From Cyclina sinensis (taxonomy: Eukaryota; Mollusca; Bivalvia; Venerida; Veneridae), in assembly GCA_012932295.1 (NCBI GenBank), contig JAAONU010000016.1, forward strand, positions 17,265,530-17,329,529: DNA of 64,000 bases, in the 5' to 3' direction. Shown piece by piece: positions 48,456 through 60,180 of this stretch. Within the stretch, counting starts at the first letter, position 1. Each line of letters opens with the position of its first letter. Made by a program: the position numbers and the translations under genes. Under the pieces are notes generated by a model. The model searched no databases. It was not told the origin of the DNA and saw nothing but the letters and a program-made list of their open reading frames with translations.

Positions 48456-49510
48456 TGACACTGAAATACCAACGACAAAAAGAAATGTTAAAATACTGGG
48501 CACGTTCAATTTGGCAAGGCAGCGAACTCCCAATAAATGAACTTATCACAGAAGATCCTATATTTTCAAATGAAAAATGCCACAAAAATTACCTTGAACT
48601 ACCTTACTCTCAAACAATACAAAGGCTTACTACATTTTATAACCTGGACAGCTCAGACATAGTTTCACCAGAAAATATAGATTTACATCGAATCATCACA
48701 CCAACAGTAGACCTAACTCTGACCTTAAGTGTAAGCAAGCAAGCTATTAGTAACCAAAATATACAGATTGTTAATCAATATTTGGCTAAGTTTAAAAACT
48801 TCTGTAAAATTTTTACTGATGGAAGCAAAGATTCAGACAAAGAAATTGCAGGGGCAGGTGCAGTCATATACTCTGAGAATAGCGAAATTTTACAAAACAA
48901 GGGAATGAAATTCGACCATAGAGTGTCTATATATAGCTGTCCGCTATTGGTATTGCTATGAAATGGTTAATTTTACAATTAGAAGAAGCCCAATGCCCTC
49001 AAAATGTTCTTATTTTAAGCGATTCGTTATGCTCCCTACAGTCTATAAAATCAGGACATTCAAAGTCGCGATCTGAGATTTTGTCTAGAATTATTCAAGA
49101 TAACACTACTCTCAAGTTGGCAGGTATAAATGTTACCTTTATATGGATCCCAAGCCATATCGGAATACCAGGAAATGAAATGGCAGACAAGACGGCTAAG
49201 ATAGGTGCACAAACTGGGCATTTTATTGATATAAAATTAAGCAGAAATGAAATATACAGTGTTACTAATACCAAAGTCAACGAATATTTTAGAGAATTTG
49301 AGTTCTTTAGATTCACAACTGAATACAGCTTTGAATATGGACGCTGTCCCAATAAAATTATTCAGTATAGTAATAATAGAACAAAAGACAGAGTATACAC
49401 TCGATTAAGACTCAAAGCAAGTAATTTGGGAAATGAAAATTTTCAGAAAAATAACTGTCCATACTGCAACCAAAATGAAAGTTTTGAACATGTAAATTTC
49501 TTGAAACACA
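48456..49510 (+). pseudogene. ORF2 RNase H and C-terminal region
   Basis: The frame reads VTLKYQRQKEMLKYWAR and then RNase H: KIFTDGSKDSDKEIAGAGAV, a frameshift near 48945, VLILSDSLCSLQSI and FIWIPSHIGIPGNEMADKTA. The Asp residues of TDGS and LSDS and the late Asp of MADKTA are visible. A Cys/His motif, CPYCNQNESFEHVNFL, follows. A second frameshift lies near 49505. Confidence 0.88.
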
Positions 49511-49916
49511 AAAAAATACTCTAAAAAATGAGCTCTTCAAATTAGGTCTGCCAGTGGTTAACAGAATGACCCTACTCTTCCCAGATCAAAAACTCGCACC
49601 AAAAGTCTGTCAGTGTGTTTTCAAGTTTCTCGAAAATATCAAATATTTGAATAAACTCTTAAACACAGCTAGTGACCGATCATCTCGTGTTAGATGCGGT
49701 CTTAAGGAGACAATGAATGGCCGATCATCTCGTGTTAGATGCGGTCTTAAGGATAAAGTAAATGGCCGACCATCTCGTGTTAGATGTGGTCTTACAGACA
49801 CAGTAAATGGCCGAATATCCCGTGTTGAATGCGATATTAAAAGATTCAGCATGTGGCCCAGTGGCCTTTTGTACATACTGTATATAATAAGTTCAATGTT
49901 CTATAGATACATTTGA
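49511..49916 (+). pseudogene. ORF2 C-terminal tail with a four-fold 15-residue repeat
   Basis: After the frameshift the frame continues LKNELFKLGLPVVNRM, then VCQCVFKFLENIKYLNKL. A 45-bp unit then repeats at 49674, 49719, 49764 and 49809, giving SSRVRCGLKETMNGR-like units, the last one more divergent. The frame stays open through all copies and ends at 49916. Whether this belongs to the element or is a minisatellite expansion in its 3' end is open. Confidence 0.7.
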
Positions 49917-50333
49917 GTAGACAATCATTATCCCAGCTTAAGCTATCTAGTAAAAGTGAAATACAATAATCAATCACTCTTTCCACTTAGTCGCCATGTT
50001 AACAAATAAGACTTTCTTAAAATTGCATTTTTATTTCGGTAATTTTTTGGAAAGTCATCAACAAGTCCAAGAAATTCTTTTTCTTTCGCTTCTTGAACAA
50101 AAGACGTTTTATGTACAAATATATTACTTGGCGACAAAAGTTTTTATAGAAACATTATAGAATAAAGTGATAGAGGGATATCTTAAACTAAATTTTTTTT
50201 TATAGATTTCTTAAGTACTAAACTGTAAGGTACAGTGTACATAGTGTAAAGACATCTTCTTCCAATAGAAAGTGAGAGTGAATGAGAGAAGTGTGTTTGG
50301 ATGTCTTGATAGTTTTTATTTATTTTACTATTA
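49917..50333. other. Short AT-rich segment, no gene seen
   Basis: It is possibly the 3' untranslated part of the I-like element. I see no tail repeat or target duplication that fixes the end. Confidence 0.4.
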
Positions 50334-50651
50334 TTGTTTTAACTATCTATCTATCTATTTAAGCTTATTTTACGTTGGTAACGGTTGCCCATATGACCGA
50401 CGCCCCCTGGAGAGATTAGTTCTTTTATGTGGTGGGGGTAGTGCAGGATACAGAAAGCATCCCATTCCAGAGACGTTCCTGGTTCTTTTACATGCTCAGT
50501 GTATAGCAATGATACATGGGACCTCGGTTTAAAGTCTCATCCGAAAGACAATTAGTAATGTTAGTGGAGGAGCGGGGGATCGAACTCGGGACCCGTGGTA
50601 TACCAGTCCAGCGCGTTACCACTGGACCACATCCGCTCCCTTGTTTAAACT
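50334..50651 (-). mobile_element. tRNA-derived SINE with target-site duplication
   Basis: Read on the minus strand it starts at 50640 with GGGAGCGGATGTGGTCCAGT and has B box GAGTTCGATCCC. A 7-bp acceptor-like stem (GGGAGCG with CGCTCCT) closes, but the anticodon arm does not. The body contains CTTTCGGATGAGACTTTAAA and CGAGGTCCCATGT, a segment seen in conserved-core metazoan SINEs. It ends in a GATA-type tail (ATAGATAGATAG). The 11-bp flanks TTGTTTTAACT (50334-50344) and TTGTTTAAACT (50641-50651) differ at one base. Confidence 0.85.
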
Positions 50652-51003
50652 TTCTTATTTTGACCTTTTCTATTTTGTTGTTGTTGTCTCATTGTAGTTG
50701 TTGTCCTCTGATATAGAAACATGGAAATTGGCCTATTACTATTTTAAGAATTACAAAAGACAAATCCTAATGAAGCCACTATTATGTTCAACATAAGTGT
50801 GACATACAAACATTAAATCTTACGTACACTTTTGTATAACATTCACTTTGATCCACATTTTTCAGTGATCTCAATTAGGCATAATTTAAAAGTCTACTTT
50901 CTGGTGATAATTTTCTGTCACAACTGTGAAAATACATGTATCAAAGAACAAGTGTTGAAAATTTTACCTGTAATTAACAGGAATCTCTTGTCAAGTCAAC
51001 TTA

Positions 51004-51069
51004 AGTATGGCAAACGATTAAGCGTGGCAAACCTTTAAGTGTCGCAAACTTTTAAGTTTGGCAAACTGC
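51004..51069 (+). repeat. Short tandem motif TGGCAAAC-TTTAAG
   Basis: Five irregular copies of (AAGTnTGGCAAACnTTT) occur in a row. One copy matches the sequence on the far side of the minus-strand retrotransposon (AGTGTGGCAAACT at 54226), so it marks the insertion target. Confidence 0.7.
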
Positions 51070-51070
51070 T

Positions 51071-54000
51071 AACAATACAATACAATACAAAGTTTATTGG
51101 CACAAACATTTTACAATGTCCATCGCCATTTACTATGATGGCGGTTTGAAATTAACAATTTTATGAGAAAAGTATGATACAAGGTGACATATGTTAAAGG
51201 CATGTCCATTTGGATATATGAAATTTTTTTAGGGTAAATTTGATAAAATGCAAATTCGAACATATACTGACATTAAACATTCCTAATAATTATTCATTAT
51301 ATCATCGTACATTTGAACAAAAACTAGTTAACGCAACAGCACGAATATAGCTAATATATCACAATATTTGTATGAAATACTACTAATTTATTGTTTTAAT
51401 TTAAGCTGTTTTATGTAGGCTTGCTCAGTGGCTATTATATACCGAATGATAAGCCCATATAGATGATATATTTATATATTATTTGTAACCAATGGCTTTA
51501 TACTTAATGTTAACAACTAAGTTACAATTAACACAACCCTTACGAAAAATATGCTATTGTTATAATAGCATACTTTAGAGGAATGCGGAACGACGTTAGA
51601 GAAAAGTACAGGTTGCACTATTACATTATTTAATATATATTCAGTGCAGTGTGTATTATTCTAATTACAACTGTATATATTAAATATAAGACATACATAA
51701 AATGTACTTTTTATGACAAACCTTTGCAAATATACAGGAAGTTGGTTCTATAAATAGACATAACTTTTACAATCACAATTCAGTACCATGTACAAAATCT
51801 CATGTATACTTAACCTCTTAATGAAAATGCTTGGTGTACAAATTTAGCTAATTTATTAATAATAATACTTTGTGTACTGTTTAGCAAGGTTTTGAACTTG
51901 TTCAAATTAGGCCAATGACAATAATATTTAGGTAAAAATGTGTTTCTAAGATGTCTGTAAAATGGGCAAACTAAAAGAAAGTGGTATTCATTTTCAATGA
52001 CATTCATATTACATTTTTTGCAAATTCTAAGGTTTCTCTCAATATGTCTGTGTCTGCCTTCTTCTATAAGTAAATTATGAGCGGAACACCTAAATCTTGA
52101 CAAACTAATTCTATGATTACTATTTGTAACACATGACAAATATTTTTCAACTTGGAAATCTGTTTTGAATATAACATATGTTTCTAGCTTAGATAAATTT
52201 CTCAGGTCTGAAAACCATTGTTGTAAGTATTGATCATATATACACCTTATTACATTTTCTATTTGTTCATTAGTTACTGACATATTATTCCATAAATATG
52301 AGTTTCCAGTATCATCCAACAATTTCTTGACATTACTAGACCATGTGCATGTATAGTTACCATTGTTATCTCGCATATTATATAATTTATACATAATAGA
52401 GTCTGGAGTTTTTATGATTTTAAACCAATAACGTAGAATTCTAACCTTACGTATAATAGTCAGAGGGACTCGACCAAATTCACCATATATTGTAGCATTC
52501 GTTGTTTGTTGCCTTACTTGTAGAGCTTGTTTCAAAAATTTCATATGTACTCGTTCAATATCAGGAGCTTTATGGAATCCCCATACTTCAAAGCCATAAT
52601 TTACAATGGGAGAAATCATGGAATCAAACAACTTAATTTTTTCTGGAACAGCAAAAGATACAGTATCAAATAATGAAACAAGAGAAAATAAGGCTTTTGT
52701 GGCCTGTTGTGACAACGATTTCTGAGCTTGCAAATAACAACCGTTAGAAGATAAGGTAACTCCAAGATATGTAAACTTTGTAACAATCTTTAGCTTATTA
52801 TTAGCATAAAATAATTCGATGTTTTCTGGTCTATTCCCTTTTTTGAAAACCATAACAACAGTTTTATCTCTGTTTACACTTATTCCCCATTTATTACAAT
52901 ATATATGTAAGTTATTTAGGAGTTGCTGAAGGCCTTCTTTTGAATAAGACATTAAAACAGTGTCGTCAGCAAACAGTAATAAAAATATCTTAAGTTCATT
53001 AACACAAAAGCTGTCTATATAGTTGCCATTTATACATTGTTGCATATCATTTATGAAAAATAAAAATAGCAAGGGAGATAATGGTTCGCCTTGCTTAACT
53101 CCCTTGGTGCTTTCAAAATAATCACCATATTCACAATTAACACGTACACAACATTTTACCTGTTCATACATTTTTTGTAACATATTAACTATTTTTGAGG
53201 AAGCTCCACATTGTAGTAATTTAAACCATATACCATTTCTGTAAACAATATCGAAAGCTTTTCGAAAATCTACGAAAGCACAGTAAAGTTTTTTTCTTTT
53301 CATAAGAGATAACTCTTTCAATTATAGATGTTAAAACGAAAATACAGTCAACTGTGCTTCTGTTTTTACGAAAACCAAACTGGAAATCCGATAATAAGTT
53401 GTGAGACTCAGCCCATATTCGAAGGCGTGTATTTAATATAGTAGAAAATATTTTGGAAAAAATACTGATTAAAGAAATACCTCTATAATTATTCACATCG
53501 TTTTTGGAACTGGAACAATTACACCTTTTGTCCAGCTTTCTGGGTAAATACAACTAACAAACATATGATTTAAAAGTTTACATAGCAAAGGTGCCAGTAA
53601 AGTTTTACATTCGATAAACATTTCAGGAATTAAGCAGTCAATACCTCCACTTTTTCCTCGTTTTAACTCAGAAATAGCCTTAAACACTTCATCTATGGTA
53701 AACAAACTATCAAGTTGTTCCACATTAACAACATCATCATTACATAGTAAATCATTTTCAATATTTTCATTGGAAAAATGAGTTTCATCCGAGAAAACAT
53801 GTTTAAAATGATTAAAAAAATCTTCTGTAGGTAATGTACGATTAGGTGCCTTTTATGCTTTAATTTACGTAATTCTTTCCAAAACTGTTGCAGTTGGGAC
53901 GATGCTAAATTGTGAAAATTATTTCTTTGATTGGCCTTATAACACGCACGAGCTTTGCGTTTAACTAACCGATAGACACGTCTCTTATTTAACAATAGAC

Positions 54001-54222
54001 TCCTATTTTGATGAGATTTATTTTTCCTATAAATGGACTTGGCAGAACTTAATTCACGTCTAGCCGCTAAACATTCATGCGTAAACCATGGGCTTTTGAT
54101 CTTTCTATCTTTTCTATAGCTTGACACATTTACTGATTCAACAATTATAATTATGAACAGTATGATGATTGTTTCATCAATTAGCAGGTTTTCCAATTGA
54201 CAGGAATGTCCTAACATATCAG
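51071..54222 (-). mobile_element. 5'-truncated non-LTR retrotransposon, minus strand
   Basis: The 3' end is a TTGTA-type repeat tail (complement of ACAATACAATACAATACAA at 51072-51090). The body runs to about 54222, where sequence similar to the left flank (AAGTTTGGCAAACT and TTAGTGTGGCAAACT) resumes. This fits target-primed insertion with loss of the 5' half: no endonuclease remains. The 3' untranslated region is about 720 bases. Confidence 0.8.
51810..54190 (-). pseudogene. Reverse transcriptase ORF of the minus-strand non-LTR element
   Basis: From the 5' side: linker text KSPWFTHECLAARRELSSAK; a frameshift; SELKRGKSGGIDCLIPEMF, ESWTKGVIVPVPK; a frameshift; NNYRGISLISIFSKIFSTIL, FGFRKNRSTVDCIF; a frameshift at an A/T run near 53295; then FVDFRKAFD, KGVKQGEPLSPLLFLFFIND and LFADDTVLMS with FADD intact. 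The C-terminal half ends in CKKCNMNVIENEYHFLLVC, a CCHC-type motif, and a stop at 51810. The last 503 codons are uninterrupted. The clade is not assigned. Confidence 0.9.
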
Positions 54223-54375
54223 TCTTAGTGTGGCAAACTTCACCTAAGAATTCAATACTGCTCACTTTCCTCTTTTGAACATAGATTTTCCTTCAAAACT
54301 GTGAAAACTGGTGGCCCTTTTTCAGCAATGAAATCACAACATTTTTGTTTTTATAGATAAATGTTTGTTTCTTTT

Positions 54376-55417
54376 TATGCCCCCACTTCAAAGAAGAGGG
54401 GGTATATTGCTTTGCATTTTTCTGTCGGTCGGTCCATCGGTCCGTAGACCAAATGGTTTCCGACCAATAACTAAAGAATGCTTAGGCCTAGGAACTTCAA
54501 ACTTGGTAGGGTGATTGTCCATCACCAGTAGATGACCCCGATTGATTTTGGGGTCAAGGGGTCAAAGGTCAAGGTCACATCGACCTTGTAGGTAGAAACG
54601 GTTTCCGACCAATAACTAAAGAACGCTTAGGCCTAGGAACTTCAAACTTGGTAGGGTGATTGTCCATCACCAGTAGATGACCCCTATTGATTTTGGGGTC
54701 AAGGGGTCAAAGGTCAAGGTCACATTGACCTTGTAGGTAGAAACGGTTTCCGACCAATAACTAGAGAACGCTTTGACCTAGGTTCACCAAACTTGGTATG
54801 CTGGTTGGTCATGACCAGTAGATGACCCCTATTGATTTTGAGGTCATTAGGTCAAAGGTCAAGATCACAGGGACCTTGATCCTAAAAAATGGTTTCTGAT
54901 CAATAACTAGAGAACGCTTTGACCTTGGTTCACCAAACTTGGTATGCTGGTTGGTCATCACCAGTAGATGATCCCCTATTGACTTTGAGGTCATTAGGTC
55001 AAAGGTCAAGATCACAGAGACTTTCATCCTTAAAACGGTTTCCGATCAATAACTAGAGAACGCTTTGACCTAGGTTCATCAAACTTGGTATACTGGTTGG
55101 TCATCAGCAGTAGATGACCCCTATTGATTTTAAGGTCATTAGGTCAAAGGTCAAGCTCACAGAGACTTTGACTCTAAAAACGGTTTCCGGTCAATAACTA
55201 GAGAATGCTTTGACCTAGGTTCACCAAACTTGGTATGCTGGTTGGTCATGACCAGTAAATGACCCCTATTGATTTTGAGGTCATTAGGTCAAAGGTCAAG
55301 GCCACAGGGACCTTGATCCTAAAAACGGTTTCTGATCAATAACTAGAGAACGCTTTGGCCCAACCACAAGCAGTTAGGTGCTGCCGGGGGGCATTTATGT
55401 TTTACAAACATTTCTTG
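54376..55417 (+). mobile_element. F2 HT element, complete
   Basis: The head is TATGCCCCCACTTC pairing with GAAGAGGGGGTATA and followed by GTCGGTCGGTCC. The core is a 145-bp array: CGACCAATAA occurs at 54461, 54606 and 54751, then variants on the same pitch, six to seven units. Each unit carries TAGATGACCCCTATTGATTT and GGTCAAAGGTCAAGGTCAC. The tail is GGGGGGCATTT, the hairpin ATGTTTTACAAACAT (55397-55411) and TTCTTG before TT. Confidence 0.8.
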
Positions 55418-56885
55418 TTTTCTTTATCATTGCATATCATTTGTATTGTTCATAACACTTATTAAACTGTTTGTTTGTTTAATTCATACTAATACTTGTT
55501 TTTTTTTTGTTTTTTGTTTTTTTTCTTCAAGCTACTTAATTACATAAATTTCTTTTAGTTGTTGTTCATACTACTAATTTAACTTCCATTCCAGGTACAT
55601 CTGCTGACTCTAGCACAATTTTGGCTGAATTAGCCATGCCGCTTGGGTCATATTTATATAACTAAAATTGAACTGTTTTGGAATCTTAAAATTTTCCATG
55701 GCAATCTCATGTCATGATTTTCAAAATTTGATCCATTTGGCAATCAAAGCATTTTTTCTTTATTGGAGAGAAGGATCACTCTCCGGGGTCCACACATAAA
55801 GTATCCTGATGGTAAGGACGGACCCTTATTAAACACTTTATTCATCATCAAAGTTGAGACAAATAACAAAATGTTATGGCAAGTGTTCTTACAAATTGAT
55901 TGTATTACTTTTGATCAGTCACACTCATGAAAATATTATGTAATAGCTTGTTCCAATTAAAATGTATGAATGATTTTTAGTTAAGAAGCTTCCATGCAGA
56001 TACATATTTTAATTAGATAATTAAATGTAATGGATCTATTTATGATGAAAATAAAAATAACTAGACTTTCAAATGTGAACAAATTATTAAAGAATAAAAA
56101 ACAAAAAACAATGTGTTTGTGTTATGATTTTGACATAGTTTTTAGGGCTTCTTCATTTTATTTGATCTTTGATCATTATTGTTTTGTTTTCAAAAAAATG
56201 TAGAATGAATAAGCCAAAAAAAAGATATGCATTTATAATGGAAAAAAAACATAGATATCGTCAAAGATAACTTACACGTACCTCAGGCAAAATATATCAC
56301 AGACAAGTAAGCTACACATCACTGTAAGGAAAATGTTTTTATGGAAAAAATCTCTCGATTGGAGTTTGTTAATCAAGTCTTCCAACAAACTGCATCGTAT
56401 AAAAATAAGCATGTTCAAAATCTTTTTGGATCAGTTACTTGAAAAATATCTCTTAGTCTAGATATTTTCACTGATGTGTCTTTAATTCTATAACCCTGAT
56501 TAAATTAGCCTCTATATAATATTGCTTATTGGCTTCGTAACTCCATCAAAATTTCAAATTATTTATTTAAAAAATCTTCAATGTATATTCATGATGTTAG
56601 CTTAACTTGTTCAATTTTGTTTTTTTACTATATTCAGTCTACATTTTCACTTTCTATCATAATTTTAAAGTTTTTGTTAACAATCCAGGCAGCAGTGTTA
56701 AGTGGCAAGGGATAAATGTGCGTCACTTCCGGTTTCGCTCATGACAGGTGCATGCGACCAAATGCATAAAATATGGATTTTAATTTGCTATAAAAACATC
56801 TTTAAGATGAAAATTACTTGCGGAATTTTGTAAAACAGTCATAGTTAGATATATATTTTTTCGCTCGTATGAAAATTTCGAGATC
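55418..56885. other. AT-rich intronic sequence, no gene seen
   Basis: Long AT-rich stretch with T runs. I see no repeat structure, coding pattern or RNA gene. Confidence 0.5.
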
Positions 56886-56889
56886 AAAA

Positions 56890-57913
56890 ATTTGTGTCAC
56901 ATGACCTTTAACCTTGACCTTGGGGGTAGCAACCTGGATGTTGGGTTCTGCACATTGTGTCATAGTGATGATCATTTGTGCAAAGTAATTAAAAAACTTT
57001 TCATAAGCCAAGTTAGTAAGTTATAGTGCAGACATGAAATATGGATATTTGGCCTTTAACTGTGACCTTGACCTTGTGGATAGCAACCCAATTATTGCGC
57101 TCTGCATATCATCTCACAATGGTGATCACTTGTGCCAATTTATTTCAAAAATTTTTCAGCGGTTTAAAAGTTATGGTGCGGACACGAAATGTAGACTTTT
57201 AACACTTGACCTTTAAGTGTGACCTTGACCTTGGGGGTAGCAACCCAATTATTGTGCTCTGCACATTGTCTCAAAATGGTGATCACTTGTGCCAAGTTAT
57301 TTCAAAAAAATTTTCAGGGGTTTAAAAGTTATGGAGCAGACAAAAAATTTAGACTTTTTAACACTTGACCTTTAAGTGTGACCTTGACCTTGGGGGTAGC
57401 AACCCAATTATTGTGCTCTGCACATCGTCTCATAATGGTGATCACTTGTGCCAAGTTAATTAAAAAAAAATTCAGCAGTTTAAAAGTTATGGAGTGGACA
57501 CAAAATGTAGACTTTTTAACACTTGACCTTTAAGAGTGACCTTGACCTTGGGGGTAGCAACCCAATTACTTTGCTCTGCACATCGTCTCGTAATGGTGAT
57601 CACTTGTGCCAAGTTATTTCAAAACATTTTCAGCGGTTTAAAAGTTATGGAGTGGACACGAAATGTAGACTTTTTAACACTTGACCTTTAAGTGTGACCT
57701 TGACCTTGGGGGTAGCAACCCAATTATTGCGCTCTGCACATCATCTCATAATGGTGATCACTTGTGCCAAGTTATTTTTAAAAAATTTCAGCAGTTTAAA
57801 AGTTATGGAGCAGACACGCAAGTGTTACGGATGGACAGATGGATGGACTGATGGACAGACGGACAGATGGAGGCCATTCCTATAATCCCCTCCCAGCTTT
57901 GCGGAAGGGGATT
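56890..57913 (-). mobile_element. F5 HT element in reverse orientation, 158-bp array
   Basis: The head is at the right: AATCCCCT (57884-57891) pairs with AGGGGATT (57906-57913), and on the minus strand a CTGTCCGTCTGTCC run follows. The array marker ACCTTGACCT lies at 56921, 57064, 57222, 57381, 57539 and 57697; later spacing is 158-159. No tail was recognised at the left. Confidence 0.7.
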
Positions 57914-58319
57914 GATAAAATTGCAAAAACAGGTTTCAAGCTCACTCAAAATAAGAACATAAATAAATGATATTCCAGTGTCTTACTGTTCCCCAGAATT
58001 ACTTTCTAGTAATATGTGCTTCATTTAATAACAAGAGTATTACAAAATGCAGCCAAGATAAGTGTCCAGTAAAACACCTGACCTTCATTTATTTGGTACT
58101 GTAAAATGTTTAATTATCACATTTTGTTTATATATAAGTTATTGAGGGGTACAACTAAGTCATCATACACTTTCTGAAAATGTTTGAAATTCATACAAAG
58201 GTGATTCAATATATTTTGTTGCTTAAGGTCTTGCATATAGAGAATGCTACATAAAAGCATTGGAGTTTCATGCTCATGTTTGTGGATAATTACACAACAC
58301 ACCTGAAATATTGATTTTT

Positions 58320-58560
58320 AATCCTTCTCCAAAGGTGGAGGGATTCAGATTGAGCATTGTCCATCCAGCTGTTCATCCATCCATCCATCTGTCAGTCTGT
58401 CTGTCCATCTGACTGTCACATTTGAACTGGAACATAACTCTAAAACTATTTATGTTTTAATTATAAAACTTCATATGTGGTTACATCTTATTGAGTAGAA
58501 GTGCTGTATATACAGGAATTGTAACTCTTCACATCATAATTTATTAGTTATTCTAAAAAT
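58320..58560 (+). repeat. F5 head and partial core, plus strand
   Basis: AATCCTTCTCC with GGAGGGATT forms the head hairpin and is followed by CATCCATCCATC and GTCTGTCTGTCC runs. It matches the head at 57913 read on the minus strand, so two F5 heads face each other about 400 bases apart. The 3' end is not seen before the Deltex exon. Confidence 0.6.
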
Positions 58561-58842
58561 TAGCAGTTTGAACTGATGTCTTTTCGATTTGTCTGACTGT
58601 CTATTGTTGCAAGTTGTTTTAACAAAATCCAGTGCTGACACAGAAAGAGCACCGATTAAGCACACTTTGATATTTTGTATGGAGCATATTCCAGTAATAC
58701 TCCTCCAAGGTTGCTTAAACTTTGCTGCTAGTGTCATTTTTGGCTCTCTTGTTAGACTGTTTTCAACCTTTCCCTTTGGATGTAAGTTTGTTTAAGAGTT
58801 ATTGATTGCCTCATTTTATCTGATATCAAATTTGAATTTCAG

Positions 58843-58936
58843 GTTTGGTTATCCAGATCCAACATATCTCTCTAGGGTGAAAGAAGAACTAGCAGCCAAG
58901 GGTGTCACAGAAGAAGACATAAAATACTTTAAATGA
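58843..58936 (+). CDS. Deltex-type E3 ubiquitin ligase, last exon
   Basis: The acceptor is TTTGAATTTCAG. The first G completes the Gln codon from the previous exon; then FGYPDPTYLSRVKEELAAKG and VTEEDIKYFK precede TGA at 58934-58936. GYPDP and the helix with KEELAAKG are the standard C-terminal end of the DTC domain. AATAAA overlaps the stop codon (58936-58941), so another signal farther on may be used. Intron 2 (17380-58842) is about 41.5 kb. Joined, the three exons give about 139 residues, the usual DTC length. Confidence 0.93.
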
Positions 58937-59369
58937 ATAAACATCCAAGCAAATGGAATAATATGTCAAGGAATGTATATATCTGCCATTAGGAAACAGT
59001 AGGCCATAATGAAAAGACAAAAGGACAATTTTCATAGCTAAAATTAATAATTGACACAACACTTTATAAAAAAAGTCATCTGAATTAGCAGGCTAATTTG
59101 GTATTTTGACAGAAGATGTCTGTTAAAGACTTATTGCAAATTTAACACACTGGAAAGAACTTCATTTATTAGCTTCTTTTCAGTAGTTTAAAATTCACTT
59201 GCCTGATGTACGATAAGAAGCATAGCTTTATGACTTATTATCATTATAAATGATAAATATATGATGCTGTATCTTATGCACCTCTTAAACAATTACTCTT
59301 CATAGTTAAGTTACATTTGAAATATTACTTGATATAATTTAAATCACTTTAAATCACTATTCAAATTTA
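58937..59369 (+). other. Probable 3' untranslated region of the Deltex gene
   Basis: AT-rich sequence without repeat structure follows the stop. The AATAAA at 58936 is too close to the stop to be certain, and the true end of the transcript cannot be read from the sequence. Confidence 0.4.
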
Positions 59370-60180
59370 AATCACTATTGTGATATCATTTCGTCCGTCG
59401 TCGTGTGTAAGTGCGTCAACATTTTCCTTTAAACAACATCTCCTCCTAAACCACTGGGCCAAAGTTGATGAAACTTGCCATGGATGTTCCTTGTATGAAG
59501 CTCTTCCAAAGTTGTTCAAAGAAATCAATTCCATCAAGAACTCTGGTTGCTATGGCAACTGAAAGGAAAAACTTTGAAAATCTTCTTGCCTAGTGCTTAG
59601 ATATTTGGTATGTAGCATCCTGTAGTAGGCCTCTACAAAAGTTGTTTAAATTATTCCCCTAGGGTCAAAATTGGCCCCGCCCCAGGGGTCTCTGGATTTA
59701 ACATAGACTTGGAAAACTTTAAAAATCTTCTTGTCAGAAACCACAGGGCCTAGAGTTTAGATATTTGGTGTGTAGCATTGTCTATTGGACCTCTTCTAAG
59801 TTTGTTGAAATCATAGTCACTGGGTCAAAATAGGCCCTGACCCTAGGGTCACTTGTTTACATAGAGTTGCATGTATATAGGAGAACTTGAAAAAAATCTT
59901 CACTTCAAAACAAAAGACATAGTGTTTAGATATTTTGTATGTAGCATTGTCTAGAGGACTTCTATCAAGTTTGTTCAAATCATGGGCCCTGGGTCAAAAA
60001 TGGCCCCGCCCCAGTGGTCACATGTTTTACATAGAGTTATATAGGAAAAACTTTAAAAAATCTTCTTGTCCTAGAGTTGAGATACTAGGTGTGTGGCATT
60101 GTCTAGTTAACCTTTACTAAGTTTGTTCAAATCATGACCCTGGAGTCAAAACTGGCACCACCCTGGGAGGCCGGGGGGGT
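59370..60180 (+). repeat. F1 HT element, head hairpin lost
   Basis: It starts within the head region (TTGTGATATCATTTCGTCCG, then TCGTCGTG) and continues with F1 core (TCCTCCTAAACCACTGGGCC, AATCTTCTTGTCAGAAACCA). No tail is present. Confidence 0.65.

Larger units (their letters stand above)
40678..49916 (+). mobile_element. I-like non-LTR retrotransposon, split by a TIR element
   Basis: ORF1 (zinc knuckles) is followed by ORF2 with endonuclease, reverse transcriptase, RNase H and a C-terminal Cys/His motif. RNase H downstream of RT points to the I group of non-LTR elements, though the exact clade is not settled. A 3477-bp element interrupts ORF2 at 44979-48455. ORF2 has at least four frameshifts and two nonsense codons. 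The 3' end and target duplication were not found. Confidence 0.85.

Noticed and set aside
50566..50640. Functional tRNA-Thr-like gene
   Set aside because: The acceptor stem closes but the anticodon stem does not, and the sequence is the head of a SINE with target duplications.
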